DNA of 51,697 nucleotides from a bacterium (lineage in GTDB: Bacteria > Bacillota > Clostridia > UBA1381): assembly GCA_030536655.1 (NCBI GenBank), contig JAUNPN010000005.1:1-51697 (forward strand), read 5' to 3'. Below, piece by piece: positions 27,181 to 35,992 of the stretch (the stretch's first letter is position 1; every line of letters begins with the position of its first letter). The notes beneath the pieces are model-generated. The model was not told the origin of the DNA. It saw only the letters and a list, made by a program, of their open reading frames with translations, and did not search any database. The translations under genes were made by a program, and so were the position numbers.

Positions 27181-27342
27181 ATGAAAACCGAAAATTCAAA
27201 GCAGTTATGCCCCACTTGTCAAACAGGACAAGACACATATTTGCTCGACAGCCGCAACCCGTTTTGCCCGTACTTGCATTGTCACAACGGCAAAACCTGC
27301 ACGGCGTACAAACCTTTAAAGAACGAGAAGAACAAACAATGA
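27181..27342 (+). CDS. Small Cys-rich (zinc-ribbon-like) protein
   Basis: 53 residues with CPTC at 10-13 and a second cluster at 29-40 (FCPYLHCHNGKTC), giving Cys/His ligands of a small zinc-binding fold. AAAGGAA ribosome site. The stop overlaps the ATG of the next gene (ATGA), implying translational coupling. Function unknown; small proteins of this kind often lie at the accessory end of Tn1549-like elements. Confidence 0.6.
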   Translation: MKTENSKQLCPTCQTGQDTYLLDSRNPFCPYLHCHNGKTCTAYKPLKNEKNKQ

Positions 27343-27440
27343 TAGGATTAATAATAAGTTTTTGCGCCGGAGTATTTTTCGGCGCTTTTATTATGTCTGC
27401 GTGCGTGCTTGCCGGACGCGCTGACAGAAATATGGATTAG
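27339..27440 (+). CDS. DUF3789-type small membrane protein
   Basis: 33 residues, essentially one transmembrane segment (IGLIISFCAGVFFGAFIMSA) and a short charged tail. The composition and the GxFxGxFxM pattern match DUF3789 peptides common in Tn1549-like elements. It starts inside the stop of the previous gene and ends 15 bases before the replication-type gene. Confidence 0.7.
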   Translation: MIGLIISFCAGVFFGAFIMSACVLAGRADRNMD

Positions 27441-27455
27441 GAAGGAGCGTTTGAA

Positions 27456-28400
27456 ATGGCAAAAGTAGTCAGGATTGAAAAGAATCGTAATTACACGGTA
27501 ATGTCGAATTATCATTTAAGGGATAAATCATTATCATTAAAAGCAAAGGGATTGTTATCCATAATGCTTTCCTTGCCCGATGATTGGGATTACTCGAACA
27601 GAGGGCTTGCGGGGATAGTCAAGGAGGGCGTAAGCGCCGTCGGTTCGGGACTGAGGGAGCTTGAAGCGGCGGGATATATCAAGCGTACAAAACTCCGCGA
27701 CGCACAGGGCAAAATAACCGATGTGGAATACGTCATATACGAGCAGCCGCATAAGGAAAAAACGACTGAAACGGAGCAGGCAACCGAAACGGAAGAAGCC
27801 GAACCGGAGCCTGCTTCCGAAAACAGTGATTTTTTTGCGCCGGAAGAAAATTCATATGCGAATGAGCCGCATATCGAAAATAAGGATGTGGTTCCTGCGG
27901 ATATGGAAAACCGCGAGCAATTAAATACTAATAAAACAAATACTAAAAAATTAAATACTGATTGTAATAAATATCAATCAACCAATAATACGGAGCCGGA
28001 GGAAAAAACAAAGAGCGCTTTAGCAATGCCCGTTGATTGGATTGATAGATATAACAAAACAATGGCGGCAATAAAAAATCAAATCGATTATGACAGCCTT
28101 ATCACAACGAACGACGCGGAGCTTGTAAACGACATTGTAAGCGTTATGACGGAGGTAATGCTCGTTGATACCACCTGCTACACCATTGAGGGAAAGAAAA
28201 TTCCCGCGGAGCTTGTGCGTATCAACTACGGCAAAATCACATACGGCAGACTTGACACGTTTTTACTTGATTTCAGCCGTTTGGACAGCAAGATAAATAA
28301 TCCTAAAAACTACCTGATTACAGCCTTGTATAACATCGCTTCCACAGCGGAAACTTCGATTACAAACAGAGTAAATCACGATATGTACGGAGGTATGTAA
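27456..28400 (+). CDS. DUF6017-type helix-turn-helix replication protein of the element
   Basis: 314 residues. The N-terminal winged helix (LSLKAKGLLSIMLSLPDDWD then YSNRGLAGIVKEG, ELEAAGYIKRTKLRD) is the DNA-binding type seen in replication initiators. An acidic/Gln/Asn-rich linker (~100-185) follows. The C-terminal DUF6017 region (INYGKITYGRLDTFLLDFSR, NPKNYLITALYNIAS) completes the usual architecture. Such proteins are thought to support replication of Tn1549-like elements; that role is family knowledge. GGAAGGAG ribosome site. A terminator follows. Confidence 0.82.
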   Translation: MAKVVRIEKNRNYTVMSNYHLRDKSLSLKAKGLLSIMLSLPDDWDYSNRGLAGIVKEGVSAVGSGLRELEAAGYIKRTKLRDAQGKITDVEYVIYEQPHKEKTTETEQATETEEAEPEPASENSDFFAPEENSYANEPHIENKDVVPADMENREQLNTNKTNTKKLNTDCNKYQSTNNTEPEEKTKSALAMPVDWIDRYNKTMAAIKNQIDYDSLITTNDAELVNDIVSVMTEVMLVDTTCYTIEGKKIPAELVRINYGKITYGRLDTFLLDFSRLDSKINNPKNYLITALYNIASTAETSITNRVNHDMYGGM

Positions 28401-28422
28401 TATGCTTTCATATAACGCGCGA

Positions 28423-28447
28423 GCGCCTTAGAAAGGCGTTTTTTTAA
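28423..28447 (+). terminator. Intrinsic terminator upstream of the giant SLH gene
   Basis: 7-bp stem GCGCCTT/AAGGCGT (one G-T pair) with three-base loop and a run of T's, then an AGGAGG ribosome site ~30 bases later. Confidence 0.7.
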
Positions 28448-28487
28448 TGCAATTTTCAAAAATTTCAAGAAGGAGGATTTTTCAGAA

Positions 28488-31400
28488 ATGAAAACAAAAA
28501 ATAAAATCAAAAGAGTTTTAGCCGGAATTATGGCGGCAAGTATGGCAATGAGTATTGTCCCGACAATCTCATTTGCGGCGCAGTCAAACGAGTATGTAGA
28601 CCCGGCGGACGTATGGATTGAAGCGAACGGCAGAACCAATGAATTAGACGTGAACGCCACGACAACGTATGAAACTACTTTTTGTCCTGTCTGTGATATG
28701 GAGACTACACAGCTTACCTATCGCGTCCCCGAATATACAAAGTCGGGAGAAACGGCTTTAAACCGCGGCGTCAAATGGTCGGACGGAACTATGATTGACG
28801 GTGAAAGCACAGGCAACACCGACAGCGGAACGCCCGGCATTGATGCGTATTTCACGGGGTATCATTATACAAAATCCGTGTGTCAGAACTGCGGTATTAT
28901 CAACACCGTTGACGGCTTGGGCAGTTATTCGTTCAGTAAAAACGTATACGGTCTTAACCCCTGCGACCATAACTTTTTTATGGATTTTGACAATACCACA
29001 TACACGCCGTACAACAGCAAATACCATATGACAACATTAAAAGCCGGTGAATACTGTCAATTCTGCAAGGGTACTCACGCAAGAGCGACAGAAAAACAGG
29101 AAGCGCACAGCTTTGATGAAACGGTTGACGGCGAGCTTGGCAATCAGCGTTTCCACCTTACGGGCGAATGCGAGGACTGCGGTTACAAGAAAAATGAATA
29201 TGCCGCTGCAAAGTCGGTCATTCAGAGCTACTACGGCAAGGTTGACGGAAAAGCGCATACCGTCACCGTTTCCGATTTATCGGAGGATGGCGTGCATACC
29301 AAAATCCGTTACGGCACAGAAGCGGGAAAATGCAATTTGACCTCTGCGCCTAATTATACGGAGGAAGGTTACTACCCCGTATATTATGAGATTGATTACA
29401 GCTACGAGGGCGAGAGTATGACGGAAAACGGCGTCAGCTATGTATGGCTGCTTGCGGATAATTCGGACAATGTAACTACAAACAGTGTTCACACTCACGA
29501 TTACCGCTATCTTGAAACGGTATGCCCGACTTGCACGGAACTTGGCTATGACCGTTTCCAATGCTCAGAGTGCGGAGCGTTGCAGAAAACAAACTACACT
29601 CCGGCAAACGGTCACGATTACAGCACAATCGTAATTCGTGAAGCGAGCTGTCAGCAGGGCGGATTGGAATTACACTCCTGTAAAAACTGCGGCAGTTATT
29701 ACACCGAAAATACCTCAATGACCGACCACAAGTATCAGACTGCCGTAATCCCCGCAACTTGCACAATGAACGGGTACACTGAACACAAGTGTATTGATTG
29801 CGGCTACAAGTACATCACGGATTTAACGCCGCTTGCAAAACACGATTACCGCGAGAAAGTAACCGCGCGGACGTGTACGACAAGAGGATTTACAACATAC
29901 AGTTGCGCGAACTGCGACGATATTTACATCAGCGACTACACCGAGCCGACAGGTCACGAATGGGATAACGGTCACACGGTTACAAATTCTACTTGTGAGA
30001 GCGAGGGTGTAAAGGAATATAACTGCAAGCATTGTGACGAAAAGATGATACAGGCAATTTCAGCAACGGGACACACACCGGGCGCGGCGGCTACTTGCAC
30101 AGAACCGCAGACTTGCGAAACATGCGGAGCTGTTCTTGAACTTCCGACAGGTCATCACTATTCCGAAGCGGTAACAATTCCAACTTGCACGGAAATGGGA
30201 TATACGACTTATATTTGCGATGATTGCGGCAGCTCGTATGTTGGAAACTACACCGATAAAATTGAACATCATTATCACAGTGTAATCACTCCGGCAACTT
30301 GTACGGAATTAGGATTTACAACTTATACCTGTACCGAGTGCGGAGATGAATATAAAAGTGATTACGTTGACAAGAAAGCTCACGCTTACAAGTTAGCAGT
30401 AACACCTCCGACTTGTACGACAATGGGATTTACGACCTATACCTGTTCCGACTGTGGCGACAGTTATGTTGCAGATTACACCGACGTACTTCCCCACAAT
30501 TACACAAAAGAGGTAATTGAGCCGACTTGCACCGAGCAAGGTTACACTGTATATACTTGTCCCGACTGCGACAAAGAGTTTATCGGTGACGAAAAAGAAT
30601 CGATTGAACATCACTATAATTCAGTTGTGACATCTCCTACTTGTACCGAAATGGGATATACAACGTACATTTGCGAGGACTGCGGATATTCCTATGTTAC
30701 CGATTACACAAATCCGACAGGTCACAGCTATGACGAAGTTGTAACCGCACCGACTTGTACGGAAATAGGATTTTCAACGTTTACTTGTAAGGATTGCGGT
30801 AATAGCTATATAGGCAACGAAACAGCAAAGCTGCCGCATAATTACGATAAGGCAGTGACCGTGCCGACTTGTGAGGAAATGGGCTTCACTGTTTTTACTT
30901 GTAAAGACTGCGGCGAAACCTACACAGGCGATTATACGGACGCAAACGGTCACAGCTATACAGAAAGTGTAACAGAACCCACTTGTACGGAATTGGGATA
31001 TTCAACGTTTACCTGCGAGATTTGCGGTCACAGCTACAAAGGCAACGAAACAGCACAGGCTGAACATCAGTATAAGTCGGTTGTAACCGCGCCGACTTGT
31101 ACGGAGCTGGGATTTACCACAATCACTTGTGAAAGCTGCGGTGAAACACACAAGATTGATTTTGTCGAAGCTATGGGACATAAGCCGTCCGATTGGATTG
31201 TTGACGTTCCTGCAACGATTGAGAACAGCGGCAGCAAGCATAGAGAGTGTACCGTCTGCGGAGAAACGCTTGAAACTGTGGAAATCCCGCAGCTTACCGA
31301 CAAGGACAATTCGGACGAGGACGGTCATTCAACTGTCGGAGATTACAATATTTTAATTACCGACAAGGATGGCAAGCCCATATTTGACAGCAAAATCAGC

Positions 31401-34319
31401 ATTGATACTAACGATAATCTGACAATCGTCCTTCCCGACGGCAGATTATTGAGCGCTGAGGATATTACCACAATCACGGTTATTGACGTAAGAACACAGC
31501 AGGCGGCAAAGGATATATCTATTTTTATCGCCGATACCTCAAACAATGCAGCTACGGGAAAAACCGATGAAAACGGACAACTTAAAGTCCCCAACACCGA
31601 GAGTTCGACAGGCAGTTCAAACGGCACTGTTGCTGACAGCGACAACACCTATGTAGTCGTTGTAACCGATAAAAACGGCGTACTCATTCCGAATTGTAAT
31701 GTTACAGTCGGCGACAACTACTCAATCAATGTTAAACTCCCCGAAAATACGGCGTTTAACAAGGATAACCGTATTACTGTTACAGTAGTAACCGAAAAGG
31801 GCGAGCCTGTGAACAGCTTGCGCGTTCAGCTTATCGGCGACGGCGATTTTGTCGAGAACGGCTATACCAACATCAACGGTCAGATAACACTGCCTATGTC
31901 AAATACCGATATTACGGACGAGGACGGCAAGGGCGAAGTCGGCGATAAGGACGGCGACAAGGTTTATGATTATATTGTAACTGTTTCAGATGAAACGGGA
32001 CTTATCAAAGATGCTCTTGTTACTTTGATTGCAAAGGATAATTCTGTTCTTGTATGCCTGCCGGAGGGTAAAGTAATCGACTATTTCAACCGTACTACTG
32101 TTAAGGTTATCAGAGCAGACGGAACACCTGTTGAGAATTGGAAAGTCAGCGTTTACAATAAGGACGGCAGCGGCTTACGCACAGAAGTTACGGACGAGAA
32201 CGGAATTGTAATCGTTCCTCCGCTTTCGGAAGCTCCGATTTCAAAGCCGACACCTACACCGAACCCCGACGCGGACGCTACACCGCTTCCGGGCGTTGAT
32301 ACCACACCGAAGCCGGATAATACGGATAAGCCCGGTGAAACGGATAAACCGAATACAACTGAAACTCCTGCGCCGTCTGATAAGCCGACGGAAACCGATA
32401 AACCAAGTGAGACGGGTAAACCGTCAGAAACCGAGAAGCCAAGCGAACCGACTCCGACTCCCGATTTAGGCGACGGCTCTGTTGTTCAGAATAAGAATTA
32501 TAAGTACCGTGTGTATGTATGGGACAACGACGGTGTTATTACTGATTTTGGATTGATTAAATTGCAGGATAATGGCAGTCTTGAAATTGAATTGCCGACA
32601 AGCAAGATGTTAAATCCTGAAAATAAAGTAAATATCAGAGTGATAAATGAAAATGACGGTTCACCTGTTAAAGGTATCACTGTAAATGTAACTGATACAG
32701 CAAAGAACACAGCATCCGATATTACCAACAGTAACGGAATTGCAGTTGTTCCCGTTTCCGACAGCGACATTACAGACGCTAACGGCAATGCGCAGGTTAA
32801 GGACGACGAGGGCAATCTCTACAATATAAATGTTGCTACCGAAACAAAGGGCAATATTGAGGGCGCAGTCGTTCAGATTAAGGACGGTAAAATTACTGTT
32901 ACGTTACCGGACGGTACTGTAATTGACTATGCCGACAGAACGACGGTTACAGTTACAGACCGTGACAATAAGCCTGTATCTGCTATGCCTGTAAATGTCA
33001 AGGATAATAAGGGCGGCAACAGAACGGAGATTACGGACGAAACCGGCAAAGTTGTTGTACCTCCGTTTTCAGAAGCATATACCGATAAGGACGGAAACGC
33101 AATTATAAACGGTTATACCGTAGTTGTCGAAGATACAAAAGCAAAAATCGAAAATGCCTATGTTGCAATCAAGGACGACAAAATCAGCGTAAAGCTCCCC
33201 GATACAAACGAGCTGACAACTTCTAATCAGACCACAGTAACCGTAACGGATAAGGACACGAAGCCTGTTAAGGATATGAGCGTAACCGTAACGGATAAGA
33301 ACAGCAAAACCGCGACAAAGACAACGGACGCAAACGGTAAAATTACCGTACCCGTCAAGTCAAGCGGCGGCTCATCAGGTGGCGGAAGTCACGGCGGTGG
33401 CGGCGGTGGTTCGTCAATCGTTTCAAATTCGTACAATGTAAAGGTTGTCGATAAGGACGGCAAGACTGTAAATGTTTCAAAGTCTGTAAAGGACGATAAA
33501 ATTACATTGACGCTTCCGAGCGGTACAGTTCTTGACGGCGGCAATTATTATACAATCACCGTAACCGACAGAAACGGCAAGGTTCAGCCGGATATTGATG
33601 TTACGATGAAAGACAAAAAGGACAATTCCGCAAACGGTACTACCGACAAAAACGGTCAGCTTGTACTTCCCGCGACCGAGCATAAATTGTATGTGGTCGG
33701 ATATGAGGACGGTACATTTAAGCCGGAGGGCAATATGACGCGAGCCGAAGCTGCGGCAATATTTGCCCGTAATATTGCCGAGCGCAAGGGCGAGAATATA
33801 ACGAACTCAAAATCCTTATTTACAGACGTTGACGCTAAACTTTGGTATAATCAGTACATCAGCTACCTTGAAAAATACGATATAATCGAGGGTTACGATG
33901 ATGGCACATTTAAACCCGACGAGCATATTACAAGAGCTGAATTTGTGACTATGTGCTCAAGGTTCTATAACCTGTTCGATAAGACAACGGAGAGCAAGAA
34001 CAACAAATTTACCGATGTTGCAAGCTCGCATTGGGCATACAAGTTCATCAACAGCGCTACAGCTATGGATTGGATTAAGGGTTATGCGGATGGCACTTTC
34101 AAGCCGGATAACAATATAACTCGCGCCGAGGTTGTGGCTATCGTAAATCGTGTGACAGACCGTGAAGCGGATACCGAATATGTGAATAAGAACCTGTCAA
34201 ACCTTAACCGTTTCAGTGATTTGACAGATAAAGGATATTGGGCTTGGCCAGACGTGATGGAAGCCGCAAATACGCATATGGCGGTTGAGTCAGCAGACGG
34301 TGAAACTTGGGTAAAATAA
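28488..34319 (+). CDS. Giant SLH-anchored surface protein with ~15 Cys-rich repeats, carried by the element
   Basis: 1943 residues. Signal peptide 1-31 (cleavage near SFAA). Residues ~60-235 contain irregular CxxC pairs. About 336-940 is a tandem array of ~15 units of ~37 residues with the pattern H-x-Y, ~8 residues, C-T-x-x-G-[YF]-x-x-[YF]-x-C-x-x-C; three Cys and one His per unit could bind metal or form disulfides. From ~945 come at least seven ~110-residue beta-rich repeats (VTVTDKDGKPV..., TDENGKxxVP endings), as in Cna-B/adhesin stalks. A Pro/Thr/Lys linker lies near 1255-1320 and a Gly/Ser hinge near 1630. Three SLH modules from ~1735 attach it to the cell wall polymer. Probably an adhesin or surface-display cargo that pays off only in SLH-type hosts. 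Confidence 0.9.
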   Translation: MKTKNKIKRVLAGIMAASMAMSIVPTISFAAQSNEYVDPADVWIEANGRTNELDVNATTTYETTFCPVCDMETTQLTYRVPEYTKSGETALNRGVKWSDGTMIDGESTGNTDSGTPGIDAYFTGYHYTKSVCQNCGIINTVDGLGSYSFSKNVYGLNPCDHNFFMDFDNTTYTPYNSKYHMTTLKAGEYCQFCKGTHARATEKQEAHSFDETVDGELGNQRFHLTGECEDCGYKKNEYAAAKSVIQSYYGKVDGKAHTVTVSDLSEDGVHTKIRYGTEAGKCNLTSAPNYTEEGYYPVYYEIDYSYEGESMTENGVSYVWLLADNSDNVTTNSVHTHDYRYLETVCPTCTELGYDRFQCSECGALQKTNYTPANGHDYSTIVIREASCQQGGLELHSCKNCGSYYTENTSMTDHKYQTAVIPATCTMNGYTEHKCIDCGYKYITDLTPLAKHDYREKVTARTCTTRGFTTYSCANCDDIYISDYTEPTGHEWDNGHTVTNSTCESEGVKEYNCKHCDEKMIQAISATGHTPGAAATCTEPQTCETCGAVLELPTGHHYSEAVTIPTCTEMGYTTYICDDCGSSYVGNYTDKIEHHYHSVITPATCTELGFTTYTCTECGDEYKSDYVDKKAHAYKLAVTPPTCTTMGFTTYTCSDCGDSYVADYTDVLPHNYTKEVIEPTCTEQGYTVYTCPDCDKEFIGDEKESIEHHYNSVVTSPTCTEMGYTTYICEDCGYSYVTDYTNPTGHSYDEVVTAPTCTEIGFSTFTCKDCGNSYIGNETAKLPHNYDKAVTVPTCEEMGFTVFTCKDCGETYTGDYTDANGHSYTESVTEPTCTELGYSTFTCEICGHSYKGNETAQAEHQYKSVVTAPTCTELGFTTITCESCGETHKIDFVEAMGHKPSDWIVDVPATIENSGSKHRECTVCGETLETVEIPQLTDKDNSDEDGHSTVGDYNILITDKDGKPIFDSKISIDTNDNLTIVLPDGRLLSAEDITTITVIDVRTQQAAKDISIFIADTSNNAATGKTDENGQLKVPNTESSTGSSNGTVADSDNTYVVVVTDKNGVLIPNCNVTVGDNYSINVKLPENTAFNKDNRITVTVVTEKGEPVNSLRVQLIGDGDFVENGYTNINGQITLPMSNTDITDEDGKGEVGDKDGDKVYDYIVTVSDETGLIKDALVTLIAKDNSVLVCLPEGKVIDYFNRTTVKVIRADGTPVENWKVSVYNKDGSGLRTEVTDENGIVIVPPLSEAPISKPTPTPNPDADATPLPGVDTTPKPDNTDKPGETDKPNTTETPAPSDKPTETDKPSETGKPSETEKPSEPTPTPDLGDGSVVQNKNYKYRVYVWDNDGVITDFGLIKLQDNGSLEIELPTSKMLNPENKVNIRVINENDGSPVKGITVNVTDTAKNTASDITNSNGIAVVPVSDSDITDANGNAQVKDDEGNLYNINVATETKGNIEGAVVQIKDGKITVTLPDGTVIDYADRTTVTVTDRDNKPVSAMPVNVKDNKGGNRTEITDETGKVVVPPFSEAYTDKDGNAIINGYTVVVEDTKAKIENAYVAIKDDKISVKLPDTNELTTSNQTTVTVTDKDTKPVKDMSVTVTDKNSKTATKTTDANGKITVPVKSSGGSSGGGSHGGGGGGSSIVSNSYNVKVVDKDGKTVNVSKSVKDDKITLTLPSGTVLDGGNYYTITVTDRNGKVQPDIDVTMKDKKDNSANGTTDKNGQLVLPATEHKLYVVGYEDGTFKPEGNMTRAEAAAIFARNIAERKGENITNSKSLFTDVDAKLWYNQYISYLEKYDIIEGYDDGTFKPDEHITRAEFVTMCSRFYNLFDKTTESKNNKFTDVASSHWAYKFINSATAMDWIKGYADGTFKPDNNITRAEVVAIVNRVTDREADTEYVNKNLSNLNRFSDLTDKGYWAWPDVMEAANTHMAVESADGETWVK

Positions 34320-34331
34320 TTTGCTGTGCTT

Positions 34332-34370
34332 GCAGAAAAGCAGTCCTACAGGATTGCTTTTCTGCCCTTT
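34332..34370 (+). terminator. Intrinsic terminator after the giant SLH gene
   Basis: 16-bp stem (34332-34347 GCAGAAAAGCAGTCCT with 34350-34365, one G-T pair) and two-base loop, followed by CCTTTATAT. It starts 13 bases past the stop codon. Confidence 0.8.
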
Positions 34371-34421
34371 ATATGCTATAATTTATCTGATAGACAAATA
34401 GGTTTTAAGGAGTTATATAAT

Positions 34422-34871
34422 ATGCAAATACGGGAAATGATATTGTCTGATTATGATGATATATACGCATTATGGACAAATATTGAGAGTATGGGACTGC
34501 GTAGCCTTGACGACTCAAAAAAAGGTATATCAGCCTTTTTGAAAAGAAATCCAACTACAAGTTTTGTTGCTATTGATAATAATAAAATAGTTGGCGCTAT
34601 TTTATGCGGACACGACGGACGCAGAGGATATATTTATCATACAGCAGTCCATAAAAATTTTTGCCATCAAGGAATTGCAACAGGGCTTATAAATGCTGCT
34701 ATAAAAGCTCTGCAAAAAGAACATATAACAAGAGTTTGCTTAAATGTCGTGAAAACAAATGAACAGGGTAAAACTTTTTGGATAAATCACGGCTGGGAGG
34801 AAAAAGAATTTTTGGGCTTTTACAGTAAGTCTATTACTGATAAGGAAAATAAACCGCTGTTTGAATTATAA
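34422..34871 (+). CDS. GNAT-family N-acetyltransferase (first of tandem pair)
   Basis: 149 residues from ATG 34422, preceded by AAGGAG at proper distance; a further upstream start lies in the terminator and lacks a ribosome site. GNAT core: strand-helix start IREMILSDYDDIYALW, acetyl-CoA loop HKNFCHQGIATGLINAA (Q-x-x-G-x-A), and NEQGKTFWINHGW at the C-terminal side. Substrate unknown. AT-rich compared with the transfer genes. Shares long motifs with the next gene (LKRNP, DGRRGYIYHT), so the pair arose by duplication. Confidence 0.88.
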   Translation: MQIREMILSDYDDIYALWTNIESMGLRSLDDSKKGISAFLKRNPTTSFVAIDNNKIVGAILCGHDGRRGYIYHTAVHKNFCHQGIATGLINAAIKALQKEHITRVCLNVVKTNEQGKTFWINHGWEEKEFLGFYSKSITDKENKPLFEL

Positions 34872-34899
34872 TATAAGAGTAATAGCGAGGAATAAGTAT

Positions 34900-35343
34900 A
34901 TGCTTAAAATAAGAAAAATGAAATCAGATGATTATGACAATGTATATAATTTGTGGTTATCTTGTGCTGGTATGGGGTTAAATAACATTGACGACACCAA
35001 AGACGGAATTGACAGGTTTTTGAAAAGAAATCCCGATACTTGTTTTATAGCGGAATATGAAAACAAGGTGGTTGGAGTAATAATGGTCGGAAATGACGGT
35101 CGTAGAGGTTACATATATCACACATCGGTAAAATCTGAATATCGCAATCAAGGTATTGGTTCAAAATTAGTTGACACTGCGATAAATGCGTTGAAAAATC
35201 AAGGTATAAACAAAGTTGCATTAGTTGTATTTACCAAAAATGAAAGCGGTAATGCTTTTTGGGAAAAACAAGGTTTTACACAGCGAAACGATTTAATATA
35301 CCGAAACAAGGCTCTCACAGATATGACAAGAATTGATACATAA
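34900..35343 (+). CDS. GNAT-family N-acetyltransferase (second of tandem pair)
   Basis: 147 residues from ATG 34900, with GAGG upstream. Same layout as its neighbour: IRKMKSDDYDNVYNLW, RFLKRNPDTCFIAEYE, GNDGRRGYIYHTSVKSEYRN then QGIGSKLVDTAINAL (Q-x-x-G-x-G CoA loop), ESGNAFWEKQGF. Starts 28 bases after the first copy ends, so cotranscribed. Cargo; target unknown. Confidence 0.88.
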   Translation: MLKIRKMKSDDYDNVYNLWLSCAGMGLNNIDDTKDGIDRFLKRNPDTCFIAEYENKVVGVIMVGNDGRRGYIYHTSVKSEYRNQGIGSKLVDTAINALKNQGINKVALVVFTKNESGNAFWEKQGFTQRNDLIYRNKALTDMTRIDT

Positions 35344-35358
35344 GTATCGGCTTATTAA

Positions 35359-35430
35359 GCTGATATGGACTACATCAACAAGAATATGTCAGCAGTCAAT
35401 AAGCTTGCAAACCTCAAAGGTCAGATAAAA
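35359..35430 (+). pseudogene. Short remnant of an SLH-protein C-terminal region
   Basis: The frame starting at 35359 reads ADMDYINKNMSAVNKLANLK. It lines up with ADTEYVNKNLSNLNRFSDL near the C terminus of the giant SLH protein (around 34168). A stop lies directly upstream and no SLH motif follows. It looks like a scrap of a second SLH gene left when the GNAT pair or another cassette was inserted. Confidence 0.5.
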
Positions 35431-35460
35431 TATAACTTAAAACATATTCTATAATTTATA

Positions 35461-35492
35461 GCGGTTGTTTAGAAATAAACAGCTGCTTTTTT
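35461..35492 (+). terminator. Intrinsic terminator upstream of pcfB
   Basis: 11-bp stem GCGGTTGTTTA/TAAACAGCTGC with two G-T pairs, GAAA tetraloop (GNRA type) and a six-T run. The pcfB ribosome site AAAGGAG follows five bases after the T run. Confidence 0.8.
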
Positions 35493-35512
35493 GATGAAAG
35501 GAGTGTTGCCTA

Positions 35513-35992
35513 TTGCAGGAAGAAATTGAAAAGAAAACGATTGCGTTAGTTGTATCAGCTTCAAAAATGACGGGGCGCGTACTGCAGGCGGCAATCCGTG
35601 AGTATCTGCGTATACGGCAGAAGCACAAGAATAACAAGCAGATAAAAGGCTATCAAGGCAAACAAACGATAAAGCAGCTCATAAAATCAGGCGCGGCGTT
35701 ATCCAATATTGAAGTTACGGACGAAAATATAAAATCCTTTGAAAGTGTGGCAAAGAAATACAGCATTGATTACGCGCTGAAAAAGGACAGCTCGCAGGAA
35801 CCGCCGAAATATCTCGTATTCTTCAAGGGAAAGGACGTTGACGTTATCAATATGGCGTTCAACGAATATTCCAAAAAGCAACTTCGGGAAAAACCGTCGC
35901 TTCGCAAAGCGCTGTCAAAAATGCGGGAGCTTGCAAAGACGATAAATCCGAAAGACCGTGCGCACCGCAAGGACCGGGAGCGTGATATATGA
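35513..35992 (+). CDS. PcfB/DUF3801-family conjugal transfer protein
   Basis: 159 residues from TTG 35513, with AAAGGAG about ten bases upstream. Matches DUF3801/PcfB in size and content: TIALVVSASKMTGRVLQAAI near the N terminus, KYLVFFKGKDVDVINMAFNE in the middle, and a basic Lys/Arg-rich tail. In pCF10, PcfB/C/D act around the coupling protein and relaxosome. The stop overlaps the ATG of the virD4-type gene (ATGA), implying translational coupling. First gene of the core transfer block. Confidence 0.85.
   Translation: MQEEIEKKTIALVVSASKMTGRVLQAAIREYLRIRQKHKNNKQIKGYQGKQTIKQLIKSGAALSNIEVTDENIKSFESVAKKYSIDYALKKDSSQEPPKYLVFFKGKDVDVINMAFNEYSKKQLREKPSLRKALSKMRELAKTINPKDRAHRKDRERDI

Noticed and set aside
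29495-31300. Regular DNA repeats of ~110 bp resembling a CRISPR or minisatellite array
   Set aside because: The period is a multiple of three, the frame is open throughout and the units vary mostly at the protein level. It is the Cys-rich protein repeat array; no identical repeats with unique spacers and no cas genes.
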